Source of the DNA: Rhodospirillales bacterium
GTDB taxonomy: Bacteria > Pseudomonadota > Alphaproteobacteria > Dongiales > Dongiaceae
Assembly: GCA_009885795.1 (NCBI GenBank)
Contig: VFKA01000012.1
Span: forward strand, 59,567-123,566
Direction: 5' to 3'
Length of the DNA: 64,000 bases
Shown piece after piece: positions 26,336 through 34,617 of the stretch (its first letter is position 1; each line of letters begins with the position of its first letter). The notes under the pieces are model-generated. The model did not search any database and was not told where the DNA came from. It saw only the letters and a program-made list of their open reading frames with translations. A program made the position numbers and the translations under genes.

Positions 26336-27675
26336 CAGTGACCGGGACGGGAGAATTCGCGCGGGGTGTCGTCCGCCCGGTCGATGAGGTGGATGAACGA
26401 TCCCATCACCGCCCCGCGCCGGCAGCCGGCGGGGCCGAGATCCCGGCCGCTCGAATCGGCGGCGAGGAAGAGCGGCGCGTCGGCGCCACCGGTCACGGGC
26501 GTCGCATAGTGGAACTCGTGGCCGCGGAACATCTCGCCCGGCGCGCCGAGCGGGCTTATTTCCTTCAGCGTCACGCTCCGATAGCCGAGATGCAGCCGCC
26601 GCTCGGCGAATGACGTCTCGTGGCCGAGGAGGCCGGCCATGGCGTGGCGCGCGCGCTTGGCATCGACCAGCCCCTGGCCCAGGACCATGTAGCCGCCGCA
26701 TTCGCCATAGACGAGCGCGCCCCGGGCCGCGGCGGCGGCAAGGCCATTCTTGAATTCGAGCGCGGCGGCGAGGCGTCCGCCATGAAGCTCCGGATAGCCT
26801 CCGGGAAGATAGACGGCGTCGCATTCGCCAGGACCCTCGTCGGCCAAGGGCGAGAAGAAGGCGATCTCGGCGCCGCCCTCGCGCCAGGTTTCGAGCAGGC
26901 TCGGATAGGTAAACGAGAACGCGCTGTCCCTGGCGACGGCGATGCGGCTACCCAGCGGCTTCAGGCCGGCGGCGGGGGCGGCCATGTATTTGCCCGGCGC
27001 CGCCAAGGCGGCGAGCGCCGTCAGATCGACGTGGTGGGCGAGGATGCCGGCGGCGCGGTCGAGAAACCGATCGAGATCGCCGTGCTCGCCCGCCTGGACC
27101 AGCCCGAGATGGCGCGAAGGGAGAGCCAGGGCGTCGTCGGATGGCACGGCGCCCAGGGTCGGGATTCCTAGCGGCGCCAGGGCCGACTTCAAGATCGATT
27201 CATGACGCCGGCTGCCGACGCGGTTCAAGAGCACGCCGGCGATAGGCGTGTCGGCGCGGTGCCGGGCGAAACCTTCGACGAGCGCCGCGACGGAGGCGCC
27301 CTGGCCGCGCGCGTCGACGACCAGCAGAACCGGCCAGCCGGTCAGGGCCGCCACATCCGCCGTCGATCCGCGTTCGCCGTCGGCGGCGCCGTCGAAAAGC
27401 CCCATGACGCCTTCGACCAGCACCAGGTCGCAATCGGCGGCGGCGGCGAGGATGCGCGCGAGGGTCGAGGGGCGCATCGCCCAGGAATCGAGGTTGCGGC
27501 AGGCCCGGCCCGACGCCGCTTCGTGGAAGGCGGGGTCGATGTAGTCGGGGCCGACCTTGAACGAGCCGACGGCGACGTCCCGCTTCGCCAGCGCGCGAAG
27601 GAGACCCAGCGTCAGCACGGTCTTGCCGGAGCCGGAGGCGGGCGCGGCGATGACGAGGCCGTTCGGCAGCAGCAT
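26335..27675 (-). CDS. cobB: cobyrinic acid a,c-diamide synthase
   Basis: Glutamine-dependent amidation of two carboxylates of (hydrogeno)cobyrinic acid. 446 residues: an ATP-binding dethiobiotin-synthetase-like domain (P-loop APASGSGKT at 9-17, FKVGPDYIDPAFH near 43) and a C-terminal triad-type amidotransferase with the nucleophile in GECGGYMVLGQGLVD (about 325). ATG 27675 follows the cobA stop by two bases. It is in a row with cobA and cbtA, so this is a cobalamin operon segment. Confidence 0.95.
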   Translation of the reverse strand: MLLPNGLVIAAPASGSGKTVLTLGLLRALAKRDVAVGSFKVGPDYIDPAFHEAASGRACRNLDSWAMRPSTLARILAAAADCDLVLVEGVMGLFDGAADGERGSTADVAALTGWPVLLVVDARGQGASVAALVEGFARHRADTPIAGVLLNRVGSRRHESILKSALAPLGIPTLGAVPSDDALALPSRHLGLVQAGEHGDLDRFLDRAAGILAHHVDLTALAALAAPGKYMAAPAAGLKPLGSRIAVARDSAFSFTYPSLLETWREGGAEIAFFSPLADEGPGECDAVYLPGGYPELHGGRLAAALEFKNGLAAAAARGALVYGECGGYMVLGQGLVDAKRARHAMAGLLGHETSFAERRLHLGYRSVTLKEISPLGAPGEMFRGHEFHYATPVTGGADAPLFLAADSSGRDLGPAGCRRGAVMGSFIHLIDRADDTPREFSRPGH

Positions 27676-27677
27676 CG

Positions 27678-28517
27678 CTAGCCGGTCTCGCGATCGGTCG
27701 CCAGGCCCAGCGGGTCGGCGACGAGCTCGCGGCCTTGGAGCGCCCCCAACCAATCCAGCCCGGCCCGCAAGCGCACGGCATCGCCCACGACCATCAGCGC
27801 CGGCGGCTCGAGCCCGCGCGCCGCATCGGCGCAACCGGCAAGCGTCGATTCGACGACACGCTGCGAGGCCGTCGTCGCTTGGCTAATGAGCGCCACCTTC
27901 TCGTCCGCGCGCCGGCCTGCGGCGATCAGGCGGCCGGCGATGGTCTCGGCATGCTTCAGCGCCATGTAGATCACCAGCACCGGCGAGGCCGCCGCGACCG
28001 CCGCCCAATTCACCGCGTCGGGCACGAGGCCGCTCGAATCATGGCCGGTGACAAAGGTGACGGATGAATTGATCGCCCGGTGCGTCAGGGGAATGCCGGC
28101 ATAGGCAAGCCCGCCGATGCCGGCGCTGATGCCGGGCACGACTCGGAAGGGGACGCGCGCACCGACGAGCGCCAGCGCCTCCTCGCCGCCGCGCCCGAAG
28201 ACGAAGGGGTCGCCGCCCTTCAATCGTAAGGTCCGCTTGCCCTCGCGCGCGAGCTGGATGAGGCGCAAGCTGATATCCGGCTGGCGCGCCGACGGCTTGC
28301 CGCCGCGCTTGCCGGCGAATTCGAGCGCGGCGCCGGACCCGGCCAGCGCCAGGATCTCGGGCGTGACCAGCGCATCATAGACGACGGCATCCGCCTGGCG
28401 CAGGCCATGAAGCGCCAGAAGGGTCAGCAGCCCCGGATCGCCGGGGCCGGCGCCGGCCAGCCACACCGAACCCGGCTCGAAGACGGGTGGGTCGAAGGCT
28501 GGGTCGGAGATCGCCAT
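27678..28517 (-). CDS. cobA: uroporphyrinogen-III C-methyltransferase
   Basis: SAM-dependent methylation at C-2 and C-7 that diverts uroporphyrinogen III to precorrin-2 for B12 or siroheme. 279 residues with the family signatures VWLAGAGPGDPGLLTLLALHGL (about 18-39), VVYDALV, RLKGGDPFVFGRGGEEA (about 97-113) and VVPGISAG, then PLTHR. It is the single-domain form without the CysG dehydrogenase part. It is first of the cobA-cobB-cbtA run; the DNA upstream is a junction with truncated genes, so the rest of the pathway is elsewhere. Confidence 0.95.
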   Translation of the reverse strand: MAISDPAFDPPVFEPGSVWLAGAGPGDPGLLTLLALHGLRQADAVVYDALVTPEILALAGSGAALEFAGKRGGKPSARQPDISLRLIQLAREGKRTLRLKGGDPFVFGRGGEEALALVGARVPFRVVPGISAGIGGLAYAGIPLTHRAINSSVTFVTGHDSSGLVPDAVNWAAVAAASPVLVIYMALKHAETIAGRLIAAGRRADEKVALISQATTASQRVVESTLAGCADAARGLEPPALMVVGDAVRLRAGLDWLGALQGRELVADPLGLATDRETG

Positions 28518-28593
28518 GGCGCCATTGTAGCGGTTGGCGCCCGCCTGGCTAGCGCCGGCCCCGAACCGGGCCGGCGCCGCCTCGGCCTCGGTA

Positions 28594-28941
28594 TCAGGCT
28601 TCGGTCGGTCGGACCCTTATCCGATGCGTGGTGGACATGTAGATCACGATCGAGACGATGCAACCGAGAAACAGCAGGCTCGTCACAATCGTTCCAAATC
28701 CCAGGCCGCCATGTTCGATCGGCTGGGAGAGGAGGTCGCCGAATGACGCGCCAAGGGGGCGCGTCAGGATGTAGGCAAGCCAGAACGCCGCGATGCCATC
28801 GAGTTTCAGCGCGAAGTAACCGAAGGCGATCGCGCCGATGATCCCGGCGAACAGCAATCCCGTCGTCAGGTAGCCAAGCCCGGCCTGCGGCAGTGCATCG
28901 GTTTGAAATCCGGCGCCCTTGACAGGGTGTCGAATCTGCAC
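28594..28941 (-). pseudogene. C-terminal fragment of a COG4705-type membrane protein
   Basis: The 115-residue ORF contains three hydrophobic segments and the conserved block FWLAYILTRPLGASFGDLLSQPIEHGGLGFGT, which belongs to the C-terminal half of a family of about 250-residue membrane proteins. Its first dozen residues (MQIRHPVKGAGF) do not belong, and the N-terminal repeat half is missing. Probably a truncated, non-functional remnant. Confidence 0.6.
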
Positions 28942-28951
28942 TCAGGCTCCT

Positions 28952-28973
28952 ATATGCTTAGCGGAAAGCATAT
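28952..28973. promoter_or_regulatory. 22-bp palindrome ATATGCTT-N6-AAGCATAT
   Basis: Perfect 8-bp arms around AGCGGA, ending 9 bases before the ATG of the 65-aa membrane protein. It could be an operator or a hairpin that covers the ribosome-binding region. No regulator can be assigned. Confidence 0.45.
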
Positions 28974-28982
28974 GGTGACGCG

Positions 28983-29180
28983 ATGCGCCAGGTGATTTCC
29001 TTTCTGGTGGCCTGTGCCTTGCTGATCGGAGGGCTGTGGCTGGCCTACATGCAGCTGTTTGTATCTCCTGTCGCACGGGGCTGGTTCCTGATGATGGCCG
29101 GCCTCATGATCGCGATTGGGGGCGCATGGCTGATTGGTGACTACATCCTTCCGATGCTGCGCAAGAAGGCGAGCGATTGA
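28983..29180 (+). CDS. small membrane protein, 65 aa, unknown
   Basis: Two hydrophobic helices (residues 5-22 and 32-55) joined by a short loop and ending in a basic tail RKKASD, consistent with an inner-membrane hairpin protein. I do not recognise it. It is followed without any spacing by the next small gene (stop TGA, then ATG), so they are co-translated. A 22-bp palindrome precedes it. Confidence 0.55.
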   Translation: MRQVISFLVACALLIGGLWLAYMQLFVSPVARGWFLMMAGLMIAIGGAWLIGDYILPMLRKKASD

Positions 29181-29417
29181 ATGCCCAAAGGCCCCAAAGG
29201 CGAAAAGCGGCCGGCCGACGTGATCGGCGCGGCCGTCATGGTGATGCGAATCGCCACGGGGCAGATTGAGGAACCGACCGAGCCGGACGACGGCAAGGAC
29301 AAGGCCGCCCAGGCGCTCGGGCGGAAGGGCGGCAAGGCACGGGCTGCAAGCCTATCAAAGAAGCGCCGAACGGAGATCGCCAAGGCGGCAGCGGCGAAGC
29401 GATGGTTTGGGACTTGA
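29181..29417 (+). CDS. small basic protein with GRKGGKAR motif, 78 aa
   Basis: A 78-residue protein. The first half has PADVIGAAVMVMRIATGQIEE; the second is strongly basic and Ala-rich (LGRKGGKARAASLSKKRRTEI, then AKAAAAKRW), resembling the histone-like or RNA-binding tails of small proteins found on plasmids and islands. Similar short proteins are widespread in alphaproteobacterial accessory DNA, but without known function. Starts directly after the stop of the membrane protein gene. Confidence 0.65.
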   Translation: MPKGPKGEKRPADVIGAAVMVMRIATGQIEEPTEPDDGKDKAAQALGRKGGKARAASLSKKRRTEIAKAAAAKRWFGT

Positions 29418-29469
29418 CAGCGGTCACGGATTGCCTCATCATCTGATGAGACAAAATGGGACATCCAAA

Positions 29470-30123
29470 ATGATCGACACCGCGCCAGTGGCCGACCGTG
29501 TGCTTACCAAAGGCTACGAAATTGTGGGTTTGCTCTCACAGATGGAGCTTACCCTGGACGGGCTGATTGAAGCCGTTCAATTCGCCGAAAGCGAGCGGGC
29601 TCTCTGCACTAGTAATGACGCGCTCGGGTTCGACGCGATCACGGTTTACGATAAGGCCGCCCGGCGCCTTCGGGAGATTTTCTGTGGGCCGCGCTGGGAA
29701 AAAGACAACGGCGACAATCAGGCCGCAATCAAGAATCCGTTCACCAAGGCGCGGGTTGTCCCCTGCAACTTCGACGAAAACGCCGGCAATCGGCTTGTGC
29801 AGCCGACAAACCGCACTCCCAAAGGTGAGGTTAGCAGGGCCAAGTCCCGTTGCAATGCTACAGCCTGGCTAACAGGATTGCCCGATGTCCACGCGCAGAA
29901 AGGCGCGGATTTCGTCACCTGGATTTTGGGAATTTATGCGGTAGACGGCGAACCCTTGCGCGCAGAACTCTCCTTCCCCGTGGATTTCTCAGCCAAGCAG
30001 TTCACGCGGTTCCAGACGAGGATCATCTTGCTAACCGGCGATGAAGTCGATTTCGACACGGGTCGGAAGACTAGTGGCGGCGACACTGTGCAAGTCGCGG
30101 ACATCGTCGTTACTCGAAAATAG
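29470..30123 (+). CDS. hypothetical protein upstream of an ImmA/IrrE protease
   Basis: 217 residues, soluble, no family recognised. The first 80 residues look helical (LTKGYEIVGLLSQMELTLDGLIEAVQFAESERA); the rest is mixed (DFVTWILGIYAVDGEPLRAELSFPVDFSAKQFTRFQTRIILL). ATG 29470 is chosen because the open frame before it is the shadow of the 78-aa gene. GC is clearly lower than the core genes. It ends two bases before the XRE/ImmA gene and so forms a two-gene operon; it is a candidate substrate, toxin or partner of that protease. Confidence 0.75.
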   Translation: MIDTAPVADRVLTKGYEIVGLLSQMELTLDGLIEAVQFAESERALCTSNDALGFDAITVYDKAARRLREIFCGPRWEKDNGDNQAAIKNPFTKARVVPCNFDENAGNRLVQPTNRTPKGEVSRAKSRCNATAWLTGLPDVHAQKGADFVTWILGIYAVDGEPLRAELSFPVDFSAKQFTRFQTRIILLTGDEVDFDTGRKTSGGDTVQVADIVVTRK

Positions 30124-30125
30124 TT

Positions 30126-31181
30126 ATGTTGAATCCAGATCGAGTCGATTTGGTCCGGCGGCGGCTGGGACTGACCAAAATTGGATTCGCTCAAAAGCTG
30201 GGCATCGATCGTAAGGTACTTCATCGATTTGAAATAGGAGTCGCCGATCTGCCGCGTTCCGCTCTCAAAACATTGTGCGAGACATCCCAATATCCCGAGG
30301 CGTTCTTCAGCAAGGATGCGTTCGAATATCCCAATCCCACTGGTGTAAGCTTTCGATCCTTGCGATCACTTACCGCTGGTGCGCGAGACGCAGCCATAGC
30401 GGCTGGCGCATTAGCATTTGAGTTGGATGATTGGATTTCTGAGCGGTACACCCTGCCAGAACATTCTCTGATCCAAACGGATAGTCGGTCGCCAATAGAG
30501 TCTGCCGCACACCTCCGCGCTCATTGGGGCATTGGCGAGCGACCGATTGGCAACGTCATAAACTTGCTTGAAGCGCGCGGAGTGCGAGTGTTTTCTTTAG
30601 TTGAAGAAACGCGCCATCTAGACGCTTACTCGATGTGGAGAAACGATAAGCCATATATATTTCTTAATACGTTGAAGACGACCGAGCATGGCCGGTTTGA
30701 CGCGGCCCATGAGCTTGGGCATCTAGTGATGCATCGCCACGGTGGCGCATCTCACAAGAGTGCCGAGCATGAGGCAAACACATTCGCCTCAGCCTTCCTT
30801 ATGCCAGCAGCTGACCTCAAGGCGGAAGTTGGATGGATTCGATCATTCAACGACATTATCGAGAAGAAGCGGCGATGGGGCGTTTCAGCTGCCGCCCTAA
30901 ACTATGCCCTGCATAAAATCGGCCGAGTAGGCGACTGGAACTATCGCAGCTATTACATCGAATTGGGGAAGCTAGGGCGCGGCGTTGAGCCCAATCCGCT
31001 TCCGCCAGAAACCTCTCAGATTTGGACGAAAATTCTTACAGACCTGTGGCGCCAGGGCATTCCCCTCTCTGGGCTGGCGACTCAGTTGAACATTCCAGAA
31101 AGAGAGTTGAGCAGCCTCTTGTTCGGCATCGCTTCTGCGGTTCGTAGACAGTCGGATCCCATATCGTTGCGCGTGGTTTGA
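30126..31181 (+). CDS. XRE-HTH plus ImmA/IrrE metallopeptidase
   Basis: 351 residues. The N-terminal Cro/C1-type HTH is NPDRVDLVRRRLGLTKIGFAQKLGIDRKVLHRFE (residues 3-36). A COG2856-type Zn peptidase follows with HELGH at about 195-199 and a downstream Glu in EHEANTFASAFLMP (about 217). Relatives (ImmA, IrrE, ICE- and toxin-antitoxin-linked proteases) cleave a repressor or antitoxin in response to stress. The C-terminal 110 residues are unassigned. Low GC, two bases after the 217-aa gene, and directly left of a transposase: foreign DNA. Confidence 0.88.
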   Translation: MLNPDRVDLVRRRLGLTKIGFAQKLGIDRKVLHRFEIGVADLPRSALKTLCETSQYPEAFFSKDAFEYPNPTGVSFRSLRSLTAGARDAAIAAGALAFELDDWISERYTLPEHSLIQTDSRSPIESAAHLRAHWGIGERPIGNVINLLEARGVRVFSLVEETRHLDAYSMWRNDKPYIFLNTLKTTEHGRFDAAHELGHLVMHRHGGASHKSAEHEANTFASAFLMPAADLKAEVGWIRSFNDIIEKKRRWGVSAAALNYALHKIGRVGDWNYRSYYIELGKLGRGVEPNPLPPETSQIWTKILTDLWRQGIPLSGLATQLNIPERELSSLLFGIASAVRRQSDPISLRVV

Positions 31182-31192
31182 TCTGAAATATT

Positions 31193-32122
31193 GTGCTTGA
31201 CGCCACGTATAAGAGTTCATATATTGGGGGCATAAACAAGTTGCCCCTCGAAAAGCGCGCCCAAATCCTCGCCATGCTCTGCGAAGGTTCTTCGATGCGG
31301 TCTATCGCTCGCGTAGCCGATGTGAGCTTCAACACCGTCAACAAGCTTCTGATCGATGGTGGCAAGGCGTGCGCGGCCTACCACGACACGACGGTGCGCA
31401 ACGTCACAACCAAGCGCGTCCAGGTTGATGAAATTTGGAGTTTTACTTACGCGAAGCAGAAGAACGTCGCGAGTGCCAAGAAAGCACCGGAGCAGGCCGG
31501 CGACACTTGGACCTGGACGGCGATCGATGCCGACAACAAGCTGATCCTGTCATGGTTTGTAGGCGGGCGCGACGGCGAGTGCGCCATGTGGTTCATTGAC
31601 GATCTTCGCGCCCGGCTCGCCAATCGGGTCCAGCTTACGAGCGACGGCCACAAGGCATATCTGGAAGCCGTCGAAGGCGCGTTCGGGAGCGAAGTGGACT
31701 ATGCCCAACTTGTGAAACTGTACGGCCAGGCACCCGAGGCCATGAAGGGCCGCTACAGTCCGGCCGAGTGCATCGGCGCTCGTAAAGAGCGGATCGAGGG
31801 AAATCCCGATCCCAAGCACATCAGCACGTCCTACGCCGAGCGCCAGAACCTCACGATGCGGATGCAGATGCGCCGCTTCACGCGGTTGACCAATGCCTTT
31901 TCAAAGAAATTCGAGAACCACGCTCACATGGTCGCGCTCTATACCGTCTGGTACAACTTCGTGAAAATGCACAAGTCGCTGCGTATGACGCTGGCAATGG
32001 CGGCCGGCGTGTCGAAACGGCTTTGGTCAATCGAGGATATCGTGGCGCTGCTGGACGCCGCCGCCCCGAAAGCCGGCCGGCGCGGTTCTTACAGGAAGCG
32101 CCCCGCCGAAAATTCAAACTGA
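31193..32122 (+). mobile_element. IS1-like family DDE transposase
   Basis: A 309-residue transposase. HTH region: LPLEKRAQILAMLCEGSSMRSIARVADVSFNTVNKLL. Catalytic region: VDEIWSFTY (first Asp), LTSDGHKAYLEAVEGAF (second Asp), and SYAERQNLTMRMQMRRFTRL (Glu), the IS1/IS1595-type signature. The family usually begins MNKLP; here that codon reads ATA (31232), so translation would need the GTG at 31193. The element's inverted repeats are not obvious to me. It sits beside an IS3 remnant. Confidence 0.8.
31197..31225 (+). promoter_or_regulatory. sigma70-like promoter TTGACG-N17-TATATT
   Basis: A near-consensus -35 and -10 pair with the ideal 17-base spacing at the left edge of the IS1-like transposase gene. 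Predicted transcription would start near 31232, that is at the ATA codon where the transposase N-terminus normally begins and after the GTG at 31193. Confidence 0.5.
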
Positions 32123-32192
32123 GGCATTACCCGGCCTGCTGCCGGTTCCGAAGACACCGAGTTAAGTGTCGACATGGAACCGGAGGCGGGTC

Positions 32193-32546
32193 ATGGAGCG
32201 ACGGAAGTATACGCGGGAGTTCAAGCTTGAAGCGGTCAGGCTGATCGGGGAACACAGGGTGACGGTGGCGCAGGCCTCGCGCGATCTCGGTGTGCGCGGG
32301 ACGGTGCTGCGTAACTGGGTGAAGGCTTTTGCCGACGATCCGGCGCATTCGTTTCCCGGGCCTGGTCGGATGAAGCCCGAGCAGCTGGAGATCGCGCGGT
32401 TGCGGCGTGAGGTCGTCCGGTTGAAAGCAAAACGGGACATCCCAAAAAAAAGCCGCGGCCTACTTCGCGAAGGAATCGATGTGAGGTTCGCCTTCATCGC
32501 GAAGCACCGGGGGATCTGGCCGGCGGGATGGTTGTGCGAGGCGCGG
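32193..32546 (+). mobile_element. IS3-family remnant: complete orfA, stub of orfB
   Basis: Codes RRKYTREFKLEAVRLIGEHRV and LARLRREVVRLKAK-like residues of an IS3 orfA (HTH plus leucine-zipper region), then an A8 run where orfA normally ends in KKAAAYFAKESM; here the frame slips and runs on into the orfB start FAFIAKHRGIWPAGWLCEA. Identity to orfB stops near 32546, where another gene's sequence begins on the minus strand. The transposase core is gone, so it cannot move itself. Confidence 0.75.
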
Positions 32547-32651
32547 GTCGTCCGCGCTCGCCACCAGGATGCCTTGTTCGTGCCAGCCTTCGCGCTTGAC
32601 CTCGTCGGGCGATGTCCGCTCCCCGCCGTAGCCCTTCGGGAGCCGCCTCAT
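32544..32651 (-). pseudogene. small conserved gene cut short by the IS3 remnant
   Basis: Reads MRRLPKGYGGERTSPDEVKR, then EGWHEQGILVASADDPRL, in minus-strand frame with its ATG overlapping the TSCPD stop (ATGA). It resembles the small hypothetical proteins that follow TSCPD genes in alphaproteobacteria. After DPRL the sequence becomes the antisense of IS3 orfB, so the last part is missing. Confidence 0.65.
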
Positions 32652-32960
32652 GGCCGTGCCTCCCGAGCCAGTACGTCGGCGAGCGCGCCGATGGTCGAGG
32701 CTGGCGACGTGCCGTCGCCGAGACGCTCCATGCTCGCGGGCGAGCGCCATCGGCGCGATGCCATGCTGCAACAGCAGCGACAGCGCGATGCAGGCATCGT
32801 CCAGGATGCCGTCCATGGCGGATCCGACCTTGGCGCCGTGTGTGAACACCTCGCCAACGCGGCCGTCGCTGGGATCGAAGCCCACCGAGACCGCGTAGGC
32901 ATGGCCGTCGTGCACAAGCTCGGCGGTGATGTTGGGCCGGCGGTGCGGAAGATGCCGGGC
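32648..32960 (-). pseudogene. TSCPD-domain protein gene with a frameshift
   Basis: Two frames together encode PHRRPNITAELVHDGHAYAV, the middle FDPSDGRVGEVFTHGAKVGSAMDGILDDACIALSLLLQHGIAPMALAR, and then, in the next frame, SMERLGDGTSPASTIGALADVLAREARP. The shift of one base lies near 32735. An in-frame TAA precedes residue 1, so the start is lost too. TSCPD proteins are small relatives of the tail of class II ribonucleotide reductases. The stop overlaps the next small gene by four bases. Confidence 0.7.
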
Positions 32961-33033
32961 TTAGGTGCCCTGGGGGAGATTCCCCGAATTCCTCAATTCC
33001 TCAACCAAGGTACCCGCGGCGACACCTGCCCAG

Positions 33034-33156
33034 CTACCCGCACGCACCCCGCATGAGGAATTTGAGGGATTCGATTTTCGCCAATTCCACGAGATGGTTA
33101 GCCTCGATCGTTCGGCCTTGAGGAATCTCCGCGCCGTTGAGGAATTCGACCATCAT
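33034..33156 (-). CDS. small ORF, 40 aa, unknown
   Basis: A 40-codon ORF (MMVEFLNGAEIPQGRTIEAN, then HLVELAKIESLKFLMRGACG). Its ATG overlaps the stop of the upstream reading frame at 33153, and GAGGAG lies 8 bases before it, a good ribosome-binding site. No known family. Too short for confidence, but coupling and RBS argue that it was translated. Confidence 0.35.
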   Translation of the reverse strand: MMVEFLNGAEIPQGRTIEANHLVELAKIESLKFLMRGACG

Positions 33157-33600
33157 GGTCTTTTCTCCTCGACCGCGCGGTAGGCGAGCGCGGGCTTCGT
33201 CGCGCTGGGCCTCATGACGGTGGCGACGAACCCGGCCTCGACCGGCGAGGCCATGACTTCCTCGCGCTGGCGCTTGTCGAGGAACTGGGTGCGCCGGATC
33301 GGATCGCTCTTGGTGAGACCGGCCGTGCCTGCGGCGTGGATCGCCTCCAGCACCCGCTTGTGGTTCCGCTCGGTCTCGTTGTCGGCGACGTTGCGCTCGA
33401 CCTCGACGATGGTCCGCTCGGCGATGTGGCGGACGAAACCGATCGCCTTATGCCGGCGTTCAGGTCTTCTCGGGATAGTCGTCGTCGGTCCGGACGATGA
33501 TGACCCGGGCCAGCAAGCCGTCGACCACGTTCGCGGAGCCGAACTCGTCCAGCTGGAAGTGAATCGCCGGCTGTCGGTCGAGACGGGACGATGGCCAGGC
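33153..33600 (-). pseudogene. degenerate accessory gene remnant
   Basis: Two protein-like stretches in different frames: first PAIHFQLDEFGSANVVDGLLARVIIVRTDDDYPEKT with a stop at 33460, then RRHKAIGFVRHIAERTIVEVERNVADNETERNH through VEAGFVATVMRPSATKPALAYRAVEEKRP to 33153. The latter looks like a C-terminal winged-helix segment (LTKSDPIRRTQFLDKRQREEV). I cannot name the parent family; plasmid or phage replication-type proteins are possible. In-frame stops between the pieces show it is broken. Confidence 0.4.
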
Positions 33601-33615
33601 CAATGGCGAAACCGG

Positions 33616-34455
33616 CTAAGCGGCCGGTCGATTCCGAACCTTTCGTACAGCGCCGAGGCTGCCTCGCCGCGGCTCTCCGTCGGAGGCCGGCATGGCACCA
33701 AGAACCCGCACCGCCACGGCCGCGGCGTGCCGCACCTGGTGCACGCAGGCGGCTTGCATACGTTCCGGATCGCGTGATTCAGCGGCCCCGACAATCCGCC
33801 AGAAATTCGCCACCGAATCTTCCGTATCGGCATCGGATTGATGCAACGCCGTCGTCGCCCGCAGGAACTGCATGCGCGCGCCGAGAGAGCGCAAAAGCGA
33901 TGCGACAATCGCATTGCCGCTGCCGGTAAATACGATGTCGTAGAAGCTTGTCAGTGCCGCCAACACGCCTTTGACCTCTCGCTGCCGGATCGCCCGCTCG
34001 TAGCGTCTTGCCGCCGTGGTCAGAGCGGCCACATCCTTCGGCCGGGCGCGCTTGGCGAAGAGCCTTCCGGCCAGGCCTTCGAGCGCCATGCGGACTTCGT
34101 AGATCTGCCGCGCGTCCTCCGGCGTGATGCTGGCCACCACCGGACCACGATAGGGGACCGTGTGCACGAGCCCTTCGGATTCGAGGTGCCGGAGCGCCTC
34201 GCGCACCGATGTGCGGCTTACACCCGTGAGCTCGCACAACTCGCGCTCTATCAGGCGGTCTCCCGGCTGGAAGCGAAGGTCGAGAATGGCGTTGCGCAGC
34301 ATTTCGACCGTGCGTTTGCGCAGGGTCTCCGTCTCCCTCGGAACCTTCAGGGCTCTCGTCGCGCTGGCCGTGGGCGATCTCACGTTTATGCTCCCCGGGT
34401 CCTTGACCCACCCCGTCATCGATCCGGCTACAGATACCGTCTCGCGCCGGGTCAT
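33616..34455 (-). CDS. GntR family transcriptional regulator, FCD type (A)
   Basis: 279 residues. Winged helix at about 43-105 (LRKRTVEMLRNAILDLRFQPGDRLIERELCELTGVSRTSVREALRHLESEGLV), then an all-helical FCD effector domain (EVRMALEGLAGRLFAKRA; AVNFWRIV-like end). The last 25 residues (GEPRRGSLGAVRKVRNRPAA) read into degenerate DNA and may not be original. It is divergent from the LLM oxygenase gene, with a 21-bp palindrome in between, so it probably controls the catabolic genes to its right and itself. Confidence 0.9.
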   Translation of the reverse strand: MTRRETVSVAGSMTGWVKDPGSINVRSPTASATRALKVPRETETLRKRTVEMLRNAILDLRFQPGDRLIERELCELTGVSRTSVREALRHLESEGLVHTVPYRGPVVASITPEDARQIYEVRMALEGLAGRLFAKRARPKDVAALTTAARRYERAIRQREVKGVLAALTSFYDIVFTGSGNAIVASLLRSLGARMQFLRATTALHQSDADTEDSVANFWRIVGAAESRDPERMQAACVHQVRHAAAVAVRVLGAMPASDGEPRRGSLGAVRKVRNRPAA

Positions 34456-34554
34456 GCACCAAGGAAAGTAGACTTGGGCGGCCAGAGAGTCCGCTTGGAC
34501 CGATTCCCGCCGGCGGCGCTCTTGCGCTAGGCGGGGCAGATTGATATAGATATG

Positions 34555-34575
34555 ATTGTATGACAGGATGACAAT
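34555..34575. promoter_or_regulatory. operator candidate ATTGT-N11-ACAAT (copy 1)
   Basis: A 21-bp imperfect palindrome between the divergent GntR gene (start 34455) and the LLM oxygenase gene (start 34618). The sequence GATTGTATGAC at its left half recurs at 41982, where the same 21-bp architecture stands before the ABC transporter. FCD-type GntR proteins bind short T/G-G-T-N-A-C-C-like or TTGT-type palindromes. Confidence 0.55.
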
Positions 34576-34617
34576 TTCCTGATCTACTTTCGGCGCCAGT
34601 CAGGGGAGGGAGCCATC

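Noticed and set aside
32460..32915. 151-residue intact protein on the minus strand
   Set aside because: It joins the first part of the TSCPD gene to the downstream small gene through a frameshifted middle and ends in antisense IS3 sequence; it is a product of decay.
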